Positions 33,300 to 42,767 of a stretch of 64,000 bases of DNA are shown piece by piece (position 1 is the stretch's first letter; every line of letters starts with the position of its first letter). A model generated the notes under the pieces. It searched no databases. It had not been told where the DNA came from and saw only the letters and a list, made by a program, of their open reading frames with translations. A program made the position numbers and the translations under genes. Source of the stretch: Paenibacillus curdlanolyticus YK9. GTDB lineage: Bacteria > Bacillota > Bacilli > Paenibacillales > Paenibacillaceae. The stretch lies in assembly GCF_000179615.1 (NCBI RefSeq), contig NZ_AEDD01000010.1:1-64000 (forward strand). The letters are read 5' to 3'.

Positions 33300-36200
33300 T
33301 TAGTTCGTAAACACTTGGAACTCATAAATCGAGTAGCCCCAAGGGGTATTGCGCTCCAATCCGAGCATCCGAACATACTGACCAGTGCCGGAGACCGGGA
33401 TAAGATCCGTTCGCGGCGCCTGTGGCAAGCCGCTCTCGTTGAACGAGCCTGCATCGCGCCAGCTGCTCTCGATATTCGGCGTATCGGTAACTTGAATTTT
33501 ATAAGCTTTAGCCGATGCGGTTTCCCATGAAAGCTGAACAGCTGTGAGGGTCATGCTTTGCCCCAAATCAACGTAAATCCACTGGTCATTCGTCTGTGCC
33601 GACTCCCAGCGCGTTCCGTTATTGCCATCCGTTGCAGGTACTGCGTCGCCAGAGGAAGCTACTGCAGCTTTGCCAAGCGCCGCATTGTTCAAGGACAAAC
33701 GAATCACATTGATCGTGTAGGTCTTGTTTAGCTGCGCACCCGGCTTCGCAACCGTGAAGGTGACGACATTGTTGCCGACCGCCAAACTTGCCGTGTAGCT
33801 ATTCGGGCCGGATGCCGCCGCACCAGTGACCGAATCCATATTGTTGTCCAGTGCCAACACGGTCGTTAAATCAACGCTTGCCGTCGCGTAGCCGACAATG
33901 AGCGTGTAACGCAGCGTGTCTTGGTTGAATTGCGGCGTCAGCGTGCCTTGGCTTGCCGCGAGGCCAACTAACCCGTCCGCTTTGGTCAGCTTAACAAGTG
34001 CCGCAACTGCTCCGGACAGGGCTGCCAACGCATCGTTGACTTCCGTTTGCGTTGCATCGACCTTCGCATACATGGCATTGGCTGTGCTCAGCGCCGTCGA
34101 TACGGCAAGCCACGTATCTGCCGAATAATCAGCTGCATCAAGTGCGCCTACCGCAGTGATTTGCTGCTGCAGATCCGCCTTAAATGCACGGTAATCCGCT
34201 GGGCTTGCGAACGGCTCGCCCGTTGCTGAAATTTCAAACAGCGAGTAGCCATATTTGACACCGCCGAACGAGAACCGGTCAGTTCCCGTCATTCGGATGT
34301 AACGCGCCGTAACGCGATCCGGAATGGAGATGGTATCGGTCGGGCCGCTGCCCGTCGACGTGCGGTAAACGGTTACCCAATTCGTTTGGTCGCTCGAAAC
34401 TTCAACCTTATAAGCTGTAGCACGGGAAGTTTCCCAGTCGAGTTTGATCTGCGAAACATTGTAGCGATCGCCCATGTCTACCGTAATCGACTGCGGATCG
34501 CTGTGATCCGATTCCCACCGCGTGTTGATGTCACCATCTACTGCTAATGAAGCATTGCCTGAGGTGCCGGTAATCGCTTTGCCTTTAAGCAAATTGAACG
34601 GCGTGCGTACAACATGAATCGTGTACGCCTTCGGCACCCGCCCTTGCTGATCGACAATGAAGGTAATCGCATTCTCGCCTTCCGCCAGCGAGGCTACATA
34701 ATCGTTGCCGTTCTTCGTCGCGCCGCCGATCAACGAAATATCATTATCTGCAGCGATTGTTGGCGTCAGCGCAATGCTCGTTACGCCAGCAAGAACTTTA
34801 ACCGTGTACTCCGTCGTATTGCTGTCAAACGGCTGATTTAAGCTGCCCTGGTTAACAGCCAATGCCGTGAAACCGTCCGCCTGTTGAACTTGAATCGGCT
34901 CGCCCGGCACGTCAATCGTGAGCGGATTGACCGCCGATGATGCTTGCTCCACTGCTGGAATTTCCGCAAATCGGACTTGATCCAAATAAACGTCATGTTT
35001 GCCGGCTGCCGTGCCGATTTTGCCTAAGTTAAAATCAATTCGGCTGTTCAGATTCGTCGCTGCGTTCATCGTGAAGTCGAAGCTATACGTCTTAAGCTGC
35101 GGCGTCAGCGCGATCGAATCGTATAACGCATAAGCATAGTTATTGCTTGGATCGTCGATCGTAAGACGCAGCTTGCGGCTTACTGACGAGCGCGCTTCGA
35201 ACGTAACGCGGTAGCTCTTGCCCTTGTAGAGCGCTGCGCCCTGCTGGCTGAACTGCAGCCCCCAGAAATCATCGCCCTGCGCCGTAATGGCGAGCTTCGT
35301 CTGGTTTTGCTCTGTCGTAATGACTGCACCGCCAGCGTTCTGCATCCACACGTCCCACATGCTCGTGTTCGCATCCATGCTGCCGTTACGAATGACGTTC
35401 GGCGAGATCATGATATGGTCCAGTGTGTAGCCTGCGCCAGAGAGGAGCAGCATCTGCGTCCCAGCATTCAAATGCACAAGATCCGTTACCGTCTGGAACC
35501 GGTCATTGCCGCCCGTATTCGGGAGATGGATCGTCCGCGTATGCGGCTCTGCGCCCTTCGACGTCAGCTTCGCCGTATTGCTGTTCGTCGCTAAGCGATA
35601 AGACAGCACGTAGTCGCCATCGGTTGGTACGGTTACGTTGTATTGGAGCCAAGCTGCAGCCGAGCCATCCGGCGTAACTGCTCCGTTTTGGACCGTAAAG
35701 GCTTGCCCGTTCGTAAAGGATTCCGCCTCGACGACTTGATATAGCGGCGGATAATAATTTGTCAGCTTCACATCGTCGATGAAAATATCTCCGCTATTTA
35801 GGCCCAGATTAAACGCAAGCCGCGCTTTATTATCCGTAGCATCGTTCATCGTGAAGATCGTGGAGTAGGTCTTCATCGTGTCATCCAGCGCAAAAGCTTT
35901 CACGCCCGAATAGCTCGTGGCTGGACTGCCTTCCTTAAACGCCTGAGCTTCAATGGTCTGTCCGGCGTTGGCCGCCCGGGCCTTGAAGGTCAGCTGATAC
36001 TGCCTATCCCGCACAAGCGGAATGCCTGGCTGGCTGAGCTGCACCGAAGATGCGTTCGCTCCGCTGCTCGCAATCGATGCTTTGAATTCGCGTTCGTTAA
36101 TGGCAGCGCCGACAGCATGGGATGCCGTAGCAGTACCGTCCTCTTTATACTCCCAGAAGCCCATCCGCTCAGCGCCTTCATCGAAGGTGCCGTTGTAGAT

Positions 36201-39200
36201 GAGTCCGCCCAGTCCGGCTTCCGGACGCGGCGTCGGCACGTTAGCCGTGAGCGAGGAAGCTGGGCCTGCGCCTGGATCGCGATACGACAAGCCATCCTTA
36301 AGCTTGTAGACGCGAACGTAGTCGACGAACATTTTGCTCGGAATAATCGTCGTCTTATCCGGGAATTGCGGCCATTCGCCGCCAACTGCCAGGTTCAACT
36401 GCATGTAGAAATCCTGGTCGAACGGAGCCGGCCATGTGATCGGCAGCGTCTCCCCTTCGCGTTTGGTGTACCAATCGTTCTGGCGTTGATAGAAAATGCC
36501 GTCTACATACCAGCGAATTTCACCCGGCTCCCATTCGATCGAGAACGTATGGAAGTCCTGCGAGAAATCCATGCTGCCCGGCAATTCGAAGCTGGCATTG
36601 GTATATTTCCATGGCAAACCGTAGTGCAGCGTACCCCACGCCTTATTCGGCTCGCTGCCGATCAGCTCCATGATGTCGATCTCGCCCGTCGCCGGCCATG
36701 GGCCATAGAGGTCGTAGTTCGTCGGCATCATCCAGATTGCCGGCCAAATGCCTTGCGATTTCGGCACCTTGGCGCGAATCTCGTATTTGCCGTACGTCCA
36801 GTCGCCCTTGTACTGGGAGTACAATTTGGCCGATGTGTAATCATGGTCTTGGTATTTCTCTTTGCGCGCTTCGATGACTAACGCTTTGTTCGAGCCGTCG
36901 ATCGGTTCGATGCGTGCGTTTTCCTCGCGAGGCGTGTAGTACTCCAACTCGCGGTTGCCGAAACCGCCGCCTTTATTTACAAAATTCCACTTGGATTCGT
37001 CGATCTTGGTTCCGTTAAATTCGTCGCTCCAAGTGAGCTGCCAATCTGCCGGGTTGCGTCTAACTTCTCCATTAGCATCTGCCGGCTTTTCTTTGATCAC
37101 GTAAATATGATACACAGCGTTCGCTTTACCCGACTCTGCTACTTCGAATACAACCTCATTCGTACCCGTGTCAACCAATGCTGTGTATTTGCCGTTTGCT
37201 GCCGTCGCCCCGGTCACCTTGCTCAGCGTATTATTCGTCGCCAGCTTCGGATCAAGCACAACCGTCGCAACATTGCTGTACGCGCCGATCAAGTAATTGA
37301 ATTGATTCGGACGGAAAGCTGGCGTCAGCTCCATCTTCAGATCATTGCCACTGCCGTCCGTTATCGCAATGCCCGTAAGGCCCGCTGCGCGTACGATGCG
37401 CACAAGTGCCGCCATCGATTTCGTCAAGCCTTCCAGCGCCTGATCCACTTCCGCTTTCGAAGCGCTATTCGAGAAGCTTGCTTCCTTCGCCGTAATCAAT
37501 GCGCTCTCGAATAATGACCACGAAGCTGGCGTATAATCGTTCTGCTCCAGCTGTTGGCCAGCCTCGATCTTCGCATCCAGCGCAGACTTGTCTACGATCG
37601 ATGCCGTATTCGCCGTCAGCTTCACATTGTCGATGAACACGTTCACCGGCGCCTTCGCGCCTCCCAGCTGGAAGATCAGCTTGCCCGTAGGCGTTGACAT
37701 CCCCTGCATCGTGAAGGTAAAGGTGTACGAGCCCGCTTCCTTCATTAACGCGAATTTACGCGGCGTCGATACATTTTTCACGCCATCGCTTACGACAACG
37801 ACCATATCGCGTTCGATCGATGCACGCGCATCGAAGGAAACGGTGTAGATCGTTCCGCTAGATAACGAGAGTCCCTCACGAATGATTTGCACGCTCGCAA
37901 CGTCATCTCCAGCCGATTGAATGCTTGCTTTCATCTCGCCCTGTACCGCTGTAAGCGTACCTGTCGACAATCCTGTCGTTTCATTGCCCCAGAACGCTTT
38001 CCAATTGCCTAGACCATTGGCAAAAGCGCCATCGTCGATGAGATCAACGGTACTACCAGTGCCTGAACCTGATCCCGAACCCGATCCAGCGCCGCCGCCG
38101 AAGCCGCCCCCGCCAATACCGCCGCCCGCTTGGGCTTGGCCGATGACGAGCTTGCCGTCCGTGACCGACGCTTGGTCACCCTTCTCCAGCTTAGTGCCGT
38201 TCAGCGTCAGTGGCGCTTGAATATCCACTTGCTGGAGCGAACCGCCTACCGTCACTGTGCTGCTGCCGCCCTGCGCGGCTACGCGAAGCTGTCTCGCCGA
38301 CGCCTTCTCATCCAGCACCACATTCGCCGGTGCATGGAGCGCAAGTTCGTCGATGCTGCCTGATGTGAGATGCAGCGACGGCTGGCTGCCGTTAAGCGTC
38401 ACATCGCCAAATGTACCCGACAGATCCGCTGCAACCTTCTGACTGCCTGCTTCTACGATGATGTTGCCGAAGCCCGATCCGCCAGCCAGTCCTTCCTCTT
38501 GCAAGCTTGCATTGGAATACAGGTGAACGTCCCCGATGCTGCTTTTGCCGGAAGCGACGATAGCAGTCGTGTCGCTCGCCGTGTTAACGATGACTTCCCC
38601 CAAGATTGAGTCCTTCACATCAACGGTTACTTTGCCGCCGCCGATAATGAACGTCTTGCCTTGGACAATGACATTCGTAAGCGTGACATCGCCCGTTGCA
38701 ATAATGAACAGGTTGCCGCTGATTACTTTACCTGCCAGCGAAGCGCCTGAAGCACTCACAATTGCGCTGCCTTGGCCCGACGCTGAAGGGAACGACCCCT
38801 GCGCATTCGTGTAAAGGCCAATCATCTTGTCGAGCAGCGCCGCGATTTCAGCGCGGGACAAGCTTTTGGCTGGCAGCATGCTGCCATTGGCATACCCAGA
38901 TAGATAGCCGTTCGTCGCCATGATGCCGACGGCTTCACGCGCATAGGAGGCTATCGCCGAGCTGTCCGTGTAAGTGCTCGACTGCTTGCTTCCGGCGATC
39001 AATTGGAACACTCGGGTCAGCATGACCGCCGCATCCTGCCTGCTCACCGTATCGTTCGGATGTATCGAGCCGTCCGGATACCCTTTCATATAGCCTGCGG
39101 CTTTGGCCTTCTGCAGCGCCTCTTCATACCAAGCGCCCGCAGGCACATCGGACATCGCCGATTTGTCGTTTGCCGCGAAGCCAAACAAGCTGTTCAGAAT

Positions 39201-39446
39201 GACCGCGAATTGCGCGCGCGTCACCGAATCATTCGGATGGAACCGACCATCCGAGAAGCCTTTCATAATACCAGCTTGTACCCAACGATTAATGGGCGCA
39301 GCCGCCCAATGGGCTTGTGCATCCGCAAGCGTGCCCGCCTGCGAAGCTGCCGCTGTCGCAGCGCTCGCCTGTGCCGGTACGGCCATGCCGGATAAGAGAT
39401 TAACGACTAAAGCCAAGACGACTGTCATGCTTAGCTTACGCATCAT
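33300..39446 (-). CDS. SLH-anchored multimodular GH16 beta-1,3-glucanase (laminarinase)
   Basis: The protein has 2048 residues: signal peptide (1-30), three SLH domains (about 40-215), a beta-helix region (about 235-430), Gly/Ser linker, a CBM4/9-like domain (about 467-612), FIVAR-like helices (about 615-685), a cadherin-like domain (about 690-785), the GH16 domain (about 800-1060), CBM4/9-like (about 1085-1230), a CBM6-like region (about 1235-1350), CBM4/9-like (about 1350-1498), cadherin-like, discoidin, FIVAR-like, cadherin-like and final discoidin modules. The GH16 motif GEIDIMELIG gives Glu922 (nucleophile), Asp924 and Glu927 (acid/base). It would cut beta-1,3-glucan at the cell surface. 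GGGGAG precedes the ATG. Confidence 0.94.
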   Translation of the reverse strand: MMRKLSMTVVLALVVNLLSGMAVPAQASAATAAASQAGTLADAQAHWAAAPINRWVQAGIMKGFSDGRFHPNDSVTRAQFAVILNSLFGFAANDKSAMSDVPAGAWYEEALQKAKAAGYMKGYPDGSIHPNDTVSRQDAAVMLTRVFQLIAGSKQSSTYTDSSAIASYAREAVGIMATNGYLSGYANGSMLPAKSLSRAEIAALLDKMIGLYTNAQGSFPSASGQGSAIVSASGASLAGKVISGNLFIIATGDVTLTNVIVQGKTFIIGGGKVTVDVKDSILGEVIVNTASDTTAIVASGKSSIGDVHLYSNASLQEEGLAGGSGFGNIIVEAGSQKVAADLSGTFGDVTLNGSQPSLHLTSGSIDELALHAPANVVLDEKASARQLRVAAQGGSSTVTVGGSLQQVDIQAPLTLNGTKLEKGDQASVTDGKLVIGQAQAGGGIGGGGFGGGAGSGSGSGSGTGSTVDLIDDGAFANGLGNWKAFWGNETTGLSTGTLTAVQGEMKASIQSAGDDVASVQIIREGLSLSSGTIYTVSFDARASIERDMVVVVSDGVKNVSTPRKFALMKEAGSYTFTFTMQGMSTPTGKLIFQLGGAKAPVNVFIDNVKLTANTASIVDKSALDAKIEAGQQLEQNDYTPASWSLFESALITAKEASFSNSASKAEVDQALEGLTKSMAALVRIVRAAGLTGIAITDGSGNDLKMELTPAFRPNQFNYLIGAYSNVATVVLDPKLATNNTLSKVTGATAANGKYTALVDTGTNEVVFEVAESGKANAVYHIYVIKEKPADANGEVRRNPADWQLTWSDEFNGTKIDESKWNFVNKGGGFGNRELEYYTPREENARIEPIDGSNKALVIEARKEKYQDHDYTSAKLYSQYKGDWTYGKYEIRAKVPKSQGIWPAIWMMPTNYDLYGPWPATGEIDIMELIGSEPNKAWGTLHYGLPWKYTNASFELPGSMDFSQDFHTFSIEWEPGEIRWYVDGIFYQRQNDWYTKREGETLPITWPAPFDQDFYMQLNLAVGGEWPQFPDKTTIIPSKMFVDYVRVYKLKDGLSYRDPGAGPASSLTANVPTPRPEAGLGGLIYNGTFDEGAERMGFWEYKEDGTATASHAVGAAINEREFKASIASSGANASSVQLSQPGIPLVRDRQYQLTFKARAANAGQTIEAQAFKEGSPATSYSGVKAFALDDTMKTYSTIFTMNDATDNKARLAFNLGLNSGDIFIDDVKLTNYYPPLYQVVEAESFTNGQAFTVQNGAVTPDGSAAAWLQYNVTVPTDGDYVLSYRLATNSNTAKLTSKGAEPHTRTIHLPNTGGNDRFQTVTDLVHLNAGTQMLLLSGAGYTLDHIMISPNVIRNGSMDANTSMWDVWMQNAGGAVITTEQNQTKLAITAQGDDFWGLQFSQQGAALYKGKSYRVTFEARSSVSRKLRLTIDDPSNNYAYALYDSIALTPQLKTYSFDFTMNAATNLNSRIDFNLGKIGTAAGKHDVYLDQVRFAEIPAVEQASSAVNPLTIDVPGEPIQVQQADGFTALAVNQGSLNQPFDSNTTEYTVKVLAGVTSIALTPTIAADNDISLIGGATKNGNDYVASLAEGENAITFIVDQQGRVPKAYTIHVVRTPFNLLKGKAITGTSGNASLAVDGDINTRWESDHSDPQSITVDMGDRYNVSQIKLDWETSRATAYKVEVSSDQTNWVTVYRTSTGSGPTDTISIPDRVTARYIRMTGTDRFSFGGVKYGYSLFEISATGEPFASPADYRAFKADLQQQITAVGALDAADYSADTWLAVSTALSTANAMYAKVDATQTEVNDALAALSGAVAALVKLTKADGLVGLAASQGTLTPQFNQDTLRYTLIVGYATASVDLTTVLALDNNMDSVTGAAASGPNSYTASLAVGNNVVTFTVAKPGAQLNKTYTINVIRLSLNNAALGKAAVASSGDAVPATDGNNGTRWESAQTNDQWIYVDLGQSMTLTAVQLSWETASAKAYKIQVTDTPNIESSWRDAGSFNESGLPQAPRTDLIPVSGTGQYVRMLGLERNTPWGYSIYEFQVFTN

Positions 39447-39779
39447 GCTGACTCACTCCCCTTTGTATGGTCTTGTTGCCGCGAACGTTTACCAGTTGCC
39501 TGGAAGCGCTTGCATCAGTGTTGGAATTCAAACTTCGAGAGCAGATCTTTCCGCGTTTTTTCGACATGATTCACCAAAAACTAACAAGACCTTCTACCTA
39601 TTTTAATATGCTTATGTTCCTATCGAATATGGAATAAACTAATGATTTCTATCATTAAACAACGAACTTTTAAAAGCTTGCGATCATCCAGCGACCCCGT
39701 CAACTTGCTTCAAGCCTGTTTGTCTTCCATAATACAAGGAGTCCCTACCTATAAAAATTGGAGCGAGGAGAGATCACGA
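39447..39779. other. Divergent promoter region of SLH-GH16 and SDR genes
   Basis: This gene-free 333-bp stretch holds both ribosome binding sites. A small hairpin, TAATGAT with ATCATTA around TTCT, lies at 39640-39657. The middle is AT-rich and likely contains the promoters, but I cannot fix them. Confidence 0.4.
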
Positions 39780-40499
39780 ATGACTTTACAAAACAAAACC
39801 GCAATCATTACAGGTGCTGGCAAAGGAATCGGCAAAGCGACGGCAATCGCGCTTGCCAAGGAAGGCGTTCATCTCGGCTTGCTCGCTAGAACGTCCAACG
39901 ATTTGGAGGAGCTTCAAGCATCGCTTACAAGCGAATATGGCATCAAGGTATACATAGCGACAGCAAATGTGTCCAATAAAGCAGAGGTCGACCAAGCGAT
40001 TGCTTCGCTGGCGCAAAGCCTCGGCTCCATTGAAATCTTGATCAACAACGCAGGCATCGCCCAGTTCGGCACGCTGCTCGACATGGATCCGGAGCAATGG
40101 GAACAAATTATCCAAACAAACCTGATGGGCACCTACTACGTGACCCGCGCTGCCCTTCCTACTATGATTGCGCAAAATAGCGGCAGCATCATTAACATTG
40201 CATCGACGGCAGGCGAGCGCGGCTTCGCGACAGGCTCTGCTTATGTCGCTTCCAAATTCGCTGTCATGGGCCTCACCGAATCGCTCATGCAAGAGGTGCG
40301 CAAATCCAATATTCGCGTGACCGCCCTCACGCCAAGCACCGTCAACACCCCGCTCGCGCAAAATGCCGGGCTGAAAATCGGCGACGAAGACCGCATGATG
40401 CAGCCGGAGGATGTAGCTGACCTGATCCTCGCAGCCTTGAAGCTGCCGCAGCGCGTGTTCATTCGCACGGCGGGCATTTGGACGACGAATCCGCAGTAA
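39780..40499 (+). CDS. Short-chain dehydrogenase/reductase (FabG-like 3-ketoacyl reductase group)
   Basis: The 239-residue protein is a classical SDR: TGAGKGIGKA cofactor loop, ILINNAGIAQFG, Ser in INIASTAG, catalytic YVASKF. It resembles Bacillales proteins annotated as 3-ketoacyl-(acyl carrier protein) reductase (YqjQ/YdaD-like), but no fatty-acid genes are near, so the substrate is open. The ATG at 39780 follows a GAGGAGA site; in-frame codons further upstream lack one. It is monocistronic and ends at a strong terminator. Confidence 0.9.
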   Translation: MTLQNKTAIITGAGKGIGKATAIALAKEGVHLGLLARTSNDLEELQASLTSEYGIKVYIATANVSNKAEVDQAIASLAQSLGSIEILINNAGIAQFGTLLDMDPEQWEQIIQTNLMGTYYVTRAALPTMIAQNSGSIINIASTAGERGFATGSAYVASKFAVMGLTESLMQEVRKSNIRVTALTPSTVNTPLAQNAGLKIGDEDRMMQPEDVADLILAALKLPQRVFIRTAGIWTTNPQ

Positions 40500-40512
40500 A
40501 ATGGTAAATCGA

Positions 40513-40558
40513 AGAGGGTGTCTCAAAAGCAGCTCTGCTTTTAAGACACCCTCTTTTC
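40513..40558 (+). terminator. Terminator of the SDR gene
   Basis: AGAGGGTGTCT and AGACACCCTCT with an inner AAAAGCAG/CTGCTTTT pair give a long stem followed by TTTTCT. Repeat copy B begins at its edge. Confidence 0.85.
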
Positions 40559-40742
40559 TAACGGACCTCAGAGCCGCTATTCCCCTCCAAAGTGCCCATC
40601 AAAAAATGTAACTGACCCCACTGCCTTTATTTAGCCATTTTGCTACCTTCTGAGGGCAATATGGACTAAATAACGGCCGCTCGGTCCGTTAGAACGTAAA
40701 TGTGGCTGATTTTGATCAAATAAGGGCTGTGTGGTCCGCTAG
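40558..40742. repeat. Four-unit dispersed repeat, two direct plus two inverted (copy B)
   Basis: AACGGAC at 40560 and AACTGAC at 40610 are direct; GTCCGTT at 40684 and GTCCGCT at 40734 are inverted. The spacings of 50, 74 and 50 bp are the same as in copy A (15869-16053). It lies between convergent genes. The remaining bases up to 40843 show nothing recognisable. Confidence 0.8.
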
Positions 40743-40843
40743 AACAGCAGTCTGAGGCTGAGCGGTAGCGGCAGCGAACGGAGTTTCAACTTGCGCTTCC
40801 TTGGCCCCTATGGCTCTCTATCGCGCTTTTACAATACGCCTTC

Positions 40844-41755
40844 CTACTTCTCATCCACCATCCGGTTCGTCAACGCGCCAAGCTTCTCAATCTCGATCGT
40901 CACCACGTCGCCGTCCTTCAAATAGACACGCTCGTCCACCGGCTTGCCGAGAACGACGCCCTCCGGCGTTCCCGTCAGGATGATATCCCCCGGATACAGC
41001 GTCATATGCTGGGAAATATAGCTGACGATCTCGTCGCAATGGAAAATCATATCCGACGTGTTGGAATGTTGCCTCACTTCGCCGTTCACGATACATTTGA
41101 TGTTCAGCTCGTTCGGATTGCCCACTTCATCAGCCGTCACCAAGTATGGACCGAGCGGGCTGAACTTGTCGCAGGACTTGCCCAGCAGCCATTGCTGCGT
41201 GCGCATCTGGAGATCGCGGGCGGACAGGTCGTTCGCGTTGCAGTAGCCGAACACATGCGACAGCGCCTGCTCCTTGTCCACATACTTCGCCTGCTTGCCG
41301 ATAACGATCACCAGCTCCGCTTCATAATCGACCTGCTCCGTCACCCGAATCGGGAGCGGAATATCGTCAGAGTGGGCCGCAATCGTATTGTTGAACTTGT
41401 TGAACAAAATCGGATATTGCGGGATCGGCGCGTTCGTTTCCTCCGCATGCTTGCGATAGTTCAAGCCGACGCAAATGATTTTGCCCGGCTCGGTAACAGT
41501 GGGACCATAACGAAGCGACGACTCCTCATAAAGGAAAGAGCGTCCTGCTCCTTCGCCGCCTAGCACGCGGTCAATATAGCTCTCTAGCAACGGCAAATAA
41601 TGATCCGCCTGCGCGATAACCGCCATAATGTTTATCTCGCCTTGCAGCCCTTCCGCCGGGACTGCTTTCAAAGCTTCCGTTACATTCAGCACGCCTGCGT
41701 CCAGCTTCACACCCAGCTCAATGCCGCCATTGCGATCGATTGTTACGAGTTTCAT
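40844..41755 (-). CDS. Fumarylacetoacetate hydrolase-family protein
   Basis: The 303-residue protein has the FAH fold motifs: GKIICVGLNYRKHAEE, FNKFNNTIAAHSDDI, the metal-ligand segment VDYEAELVIVIGK, GYCNANDLSARDLQ and GDIILTGTPEGV. Members cleave or decarboxylate keto-acids using a divalent metal. Together with the adjacent SDR and IclR regulator it fits a pathway that oxidises and then hydrolyses a deoxy-keto sugar acid, as known for L-rhamnose or L-fucose non-phosphorylated routes. This role is inferred from context. GAGAGG precedes the ATG. It follows the SDR gene by 73 bp. Confidence 0.92.
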   Translation of the reverse strand: MKLVTIDRNGGIELGVKLDAGVLNVTEALKAVPAEGLQGEINIMAVIAQADHYLPLLESYIDRVLGGEGAGRSFLYEESSLRYGPTVTEPGKIICVGLNYRKHAEETNAPIPQYPILFNKFNNTIAAHSDDIPLPIRVTEQVDYEAELVIVIGKQAKYVDKEQALSHVFGYCNANDLSARDLQMRTQQWLLGKSCDKFSPLGPYLVTADEVGNPNELNIKCIVNGEVRQHSNTSDMIFHCDEIVSYISQHMTLYPGDIILTGTPEGVVLGKPVDERVYLKDGDVVTIEIEKLGALTNRMVDEK

Positions 41756-41828
41756 TACAAAAACATCCTCTCTTCGCGTAACTTTAATCGTCTCTATCTA
41801 TTAGGAGTCAAGCATACCACGCCTGACG

Positions 41829-42602
41829 TTATGCGTTCTTGCCGAATACAACGCCGCCATCGATGTACAGCGGGGAGCCCATCATAAATTTCGAGTCATC
41901 CGATGCAAGGAATAACGCCGCTTGCGCCACATCCTCCGGACTGCCGAGGTCATTGCTAAGCTGCCTGCCTTTGATCGAAGCAAGCGCAGCCTCGGGATCA
42001 TCGTAGGCGTTTTTCAAATAGTTCTCGACGAACGGCGTAAGAATCGTTCCCGGCAGCAGCGCGTTTACCCGAATGCCATACGGCGCGTAGTCGACCTGCA
42101 TCGACTTCGTCAGCGCCAGCACGGCCCCTTTGGTCGCTGCATAAGAGGCCCGATTCGCAAGGCCGATCTCCGCTATACAGGAAGACATATTAATGATGGA
42201 ACCGTTCTTCTGCTCGATCATGTGCGGGATAACGTATTTAGAAGGAAGAAAAACACCGCGAATGTTCACGTTCATGACACGGTCCCACTGCTCCAGCTCG
42301 ATCTCATGCAGCACGCCCACTCCGCTAATTCCCGCATTATTAAACAGCACATCGATGCGCCCGCATTGCTCCAGCGCGTGCGCTGTCATCTGCTGAACAG
42401 ATTCCGGATGCGTCACATCCGCCTGAATGAACACCGCCCTGCCGCCGCCCGCTTGAATCTCGGCAACGGTCGCTTCGCCTTTGGCCGCGTCCAGATCATT
42501 CACGACGACATAGGCCCCTTCTCGACCAAAAAGAAGCGCTGCACTTCTGCCGATACCCGATCCAGATCCCGTGATTAACGTCACTTTGCCCTGCAGCTTC
42601 AT
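41829..42602 (-). CDS. Short-chain dehydrogenase/reductase of a sugar-acid cluster
   Basis: The 257-residue protein is a classical SDR with TGSGSGIGRS, DVLFNNAGISG, a catalytic Ser (NMSSC), YAATKG and IDGGVVFGK at the end. It is the first gene of a two-gene unit with the FAH hydrolase. In oxidative L-rhamnose/L-fucose pathways an SDR oxidises 2-keto-3-deoxy acids to the diketo substrate of an FAH hydrolase, and this pair fits that, by inference. The start follows GAAGG. Two tandem palindromes just upstream are probably IclR sites. Confidence 0.9.
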   Translation of the reverse strand: MKLQGKVTLITGSGSGIGRSAALLFGREGAYVVVNDLDAAKGEATVAEIQAGGGRAVFIQADVTHPESVQQMTAHALEQCGRIDVLFNNAGISGVGVLHEIELEQWDRVMNVNIRGVFLPSKYVIPHMIEQKNGSIINMSSCIAEIGLANRASYAATKGAVLALTKSMQVDYAPYGIRVNALLPGTILTPFVENYLKNAYDDPEAALASIKGRQLSNDLGSPEDVAQAALFLASDDSKFMMGSPLYIDGGVVFGKNA

Positions 42603-42620
42603 CGCAAACCCGCCTTCATA

Positions 42621-42657
42621 AGTTTATTATAATAAACTAAGTTTATAATATTAAACA
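42621..42657. promoter_or_regulatory. Tandem palindromic operators upstream of the SDR-FAH unit
   Basis: AGTTTATTATAATAAACT (42621-42638) is a perfect 18-bp palindrome. A near copy, AGTTTATAATATTAAACA (42640-42657), follows 19 bp on. They lie 19-55 bp before the SDR start. The neighbouring IclR-type gene is the obvious candidate regulator. Confidence 0.6.
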
Positions 42658-42709
42658 TCGTGCATTCAGTTTATCATCCGTCTGCATGACACGTCAACGT
42701 TAAGGCAAA

Positions 42710-42749
42710 AAGCCGACCTGTTATCCCTCATGGGATGACAGGTCGGCTT
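42710..42749 (-). terminator. Terminator of the IclR gene
   Basis: AAGCCGACCTG/CAGGTCGGCTT with inner ATCCC/GGGAT pair, followed by TTTTT on the minus strand, 18 bp after the stop at 42768. Confidence 0.88.
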
Positions 42750-42767
42750 CATTGGCCCGACTTGGCC

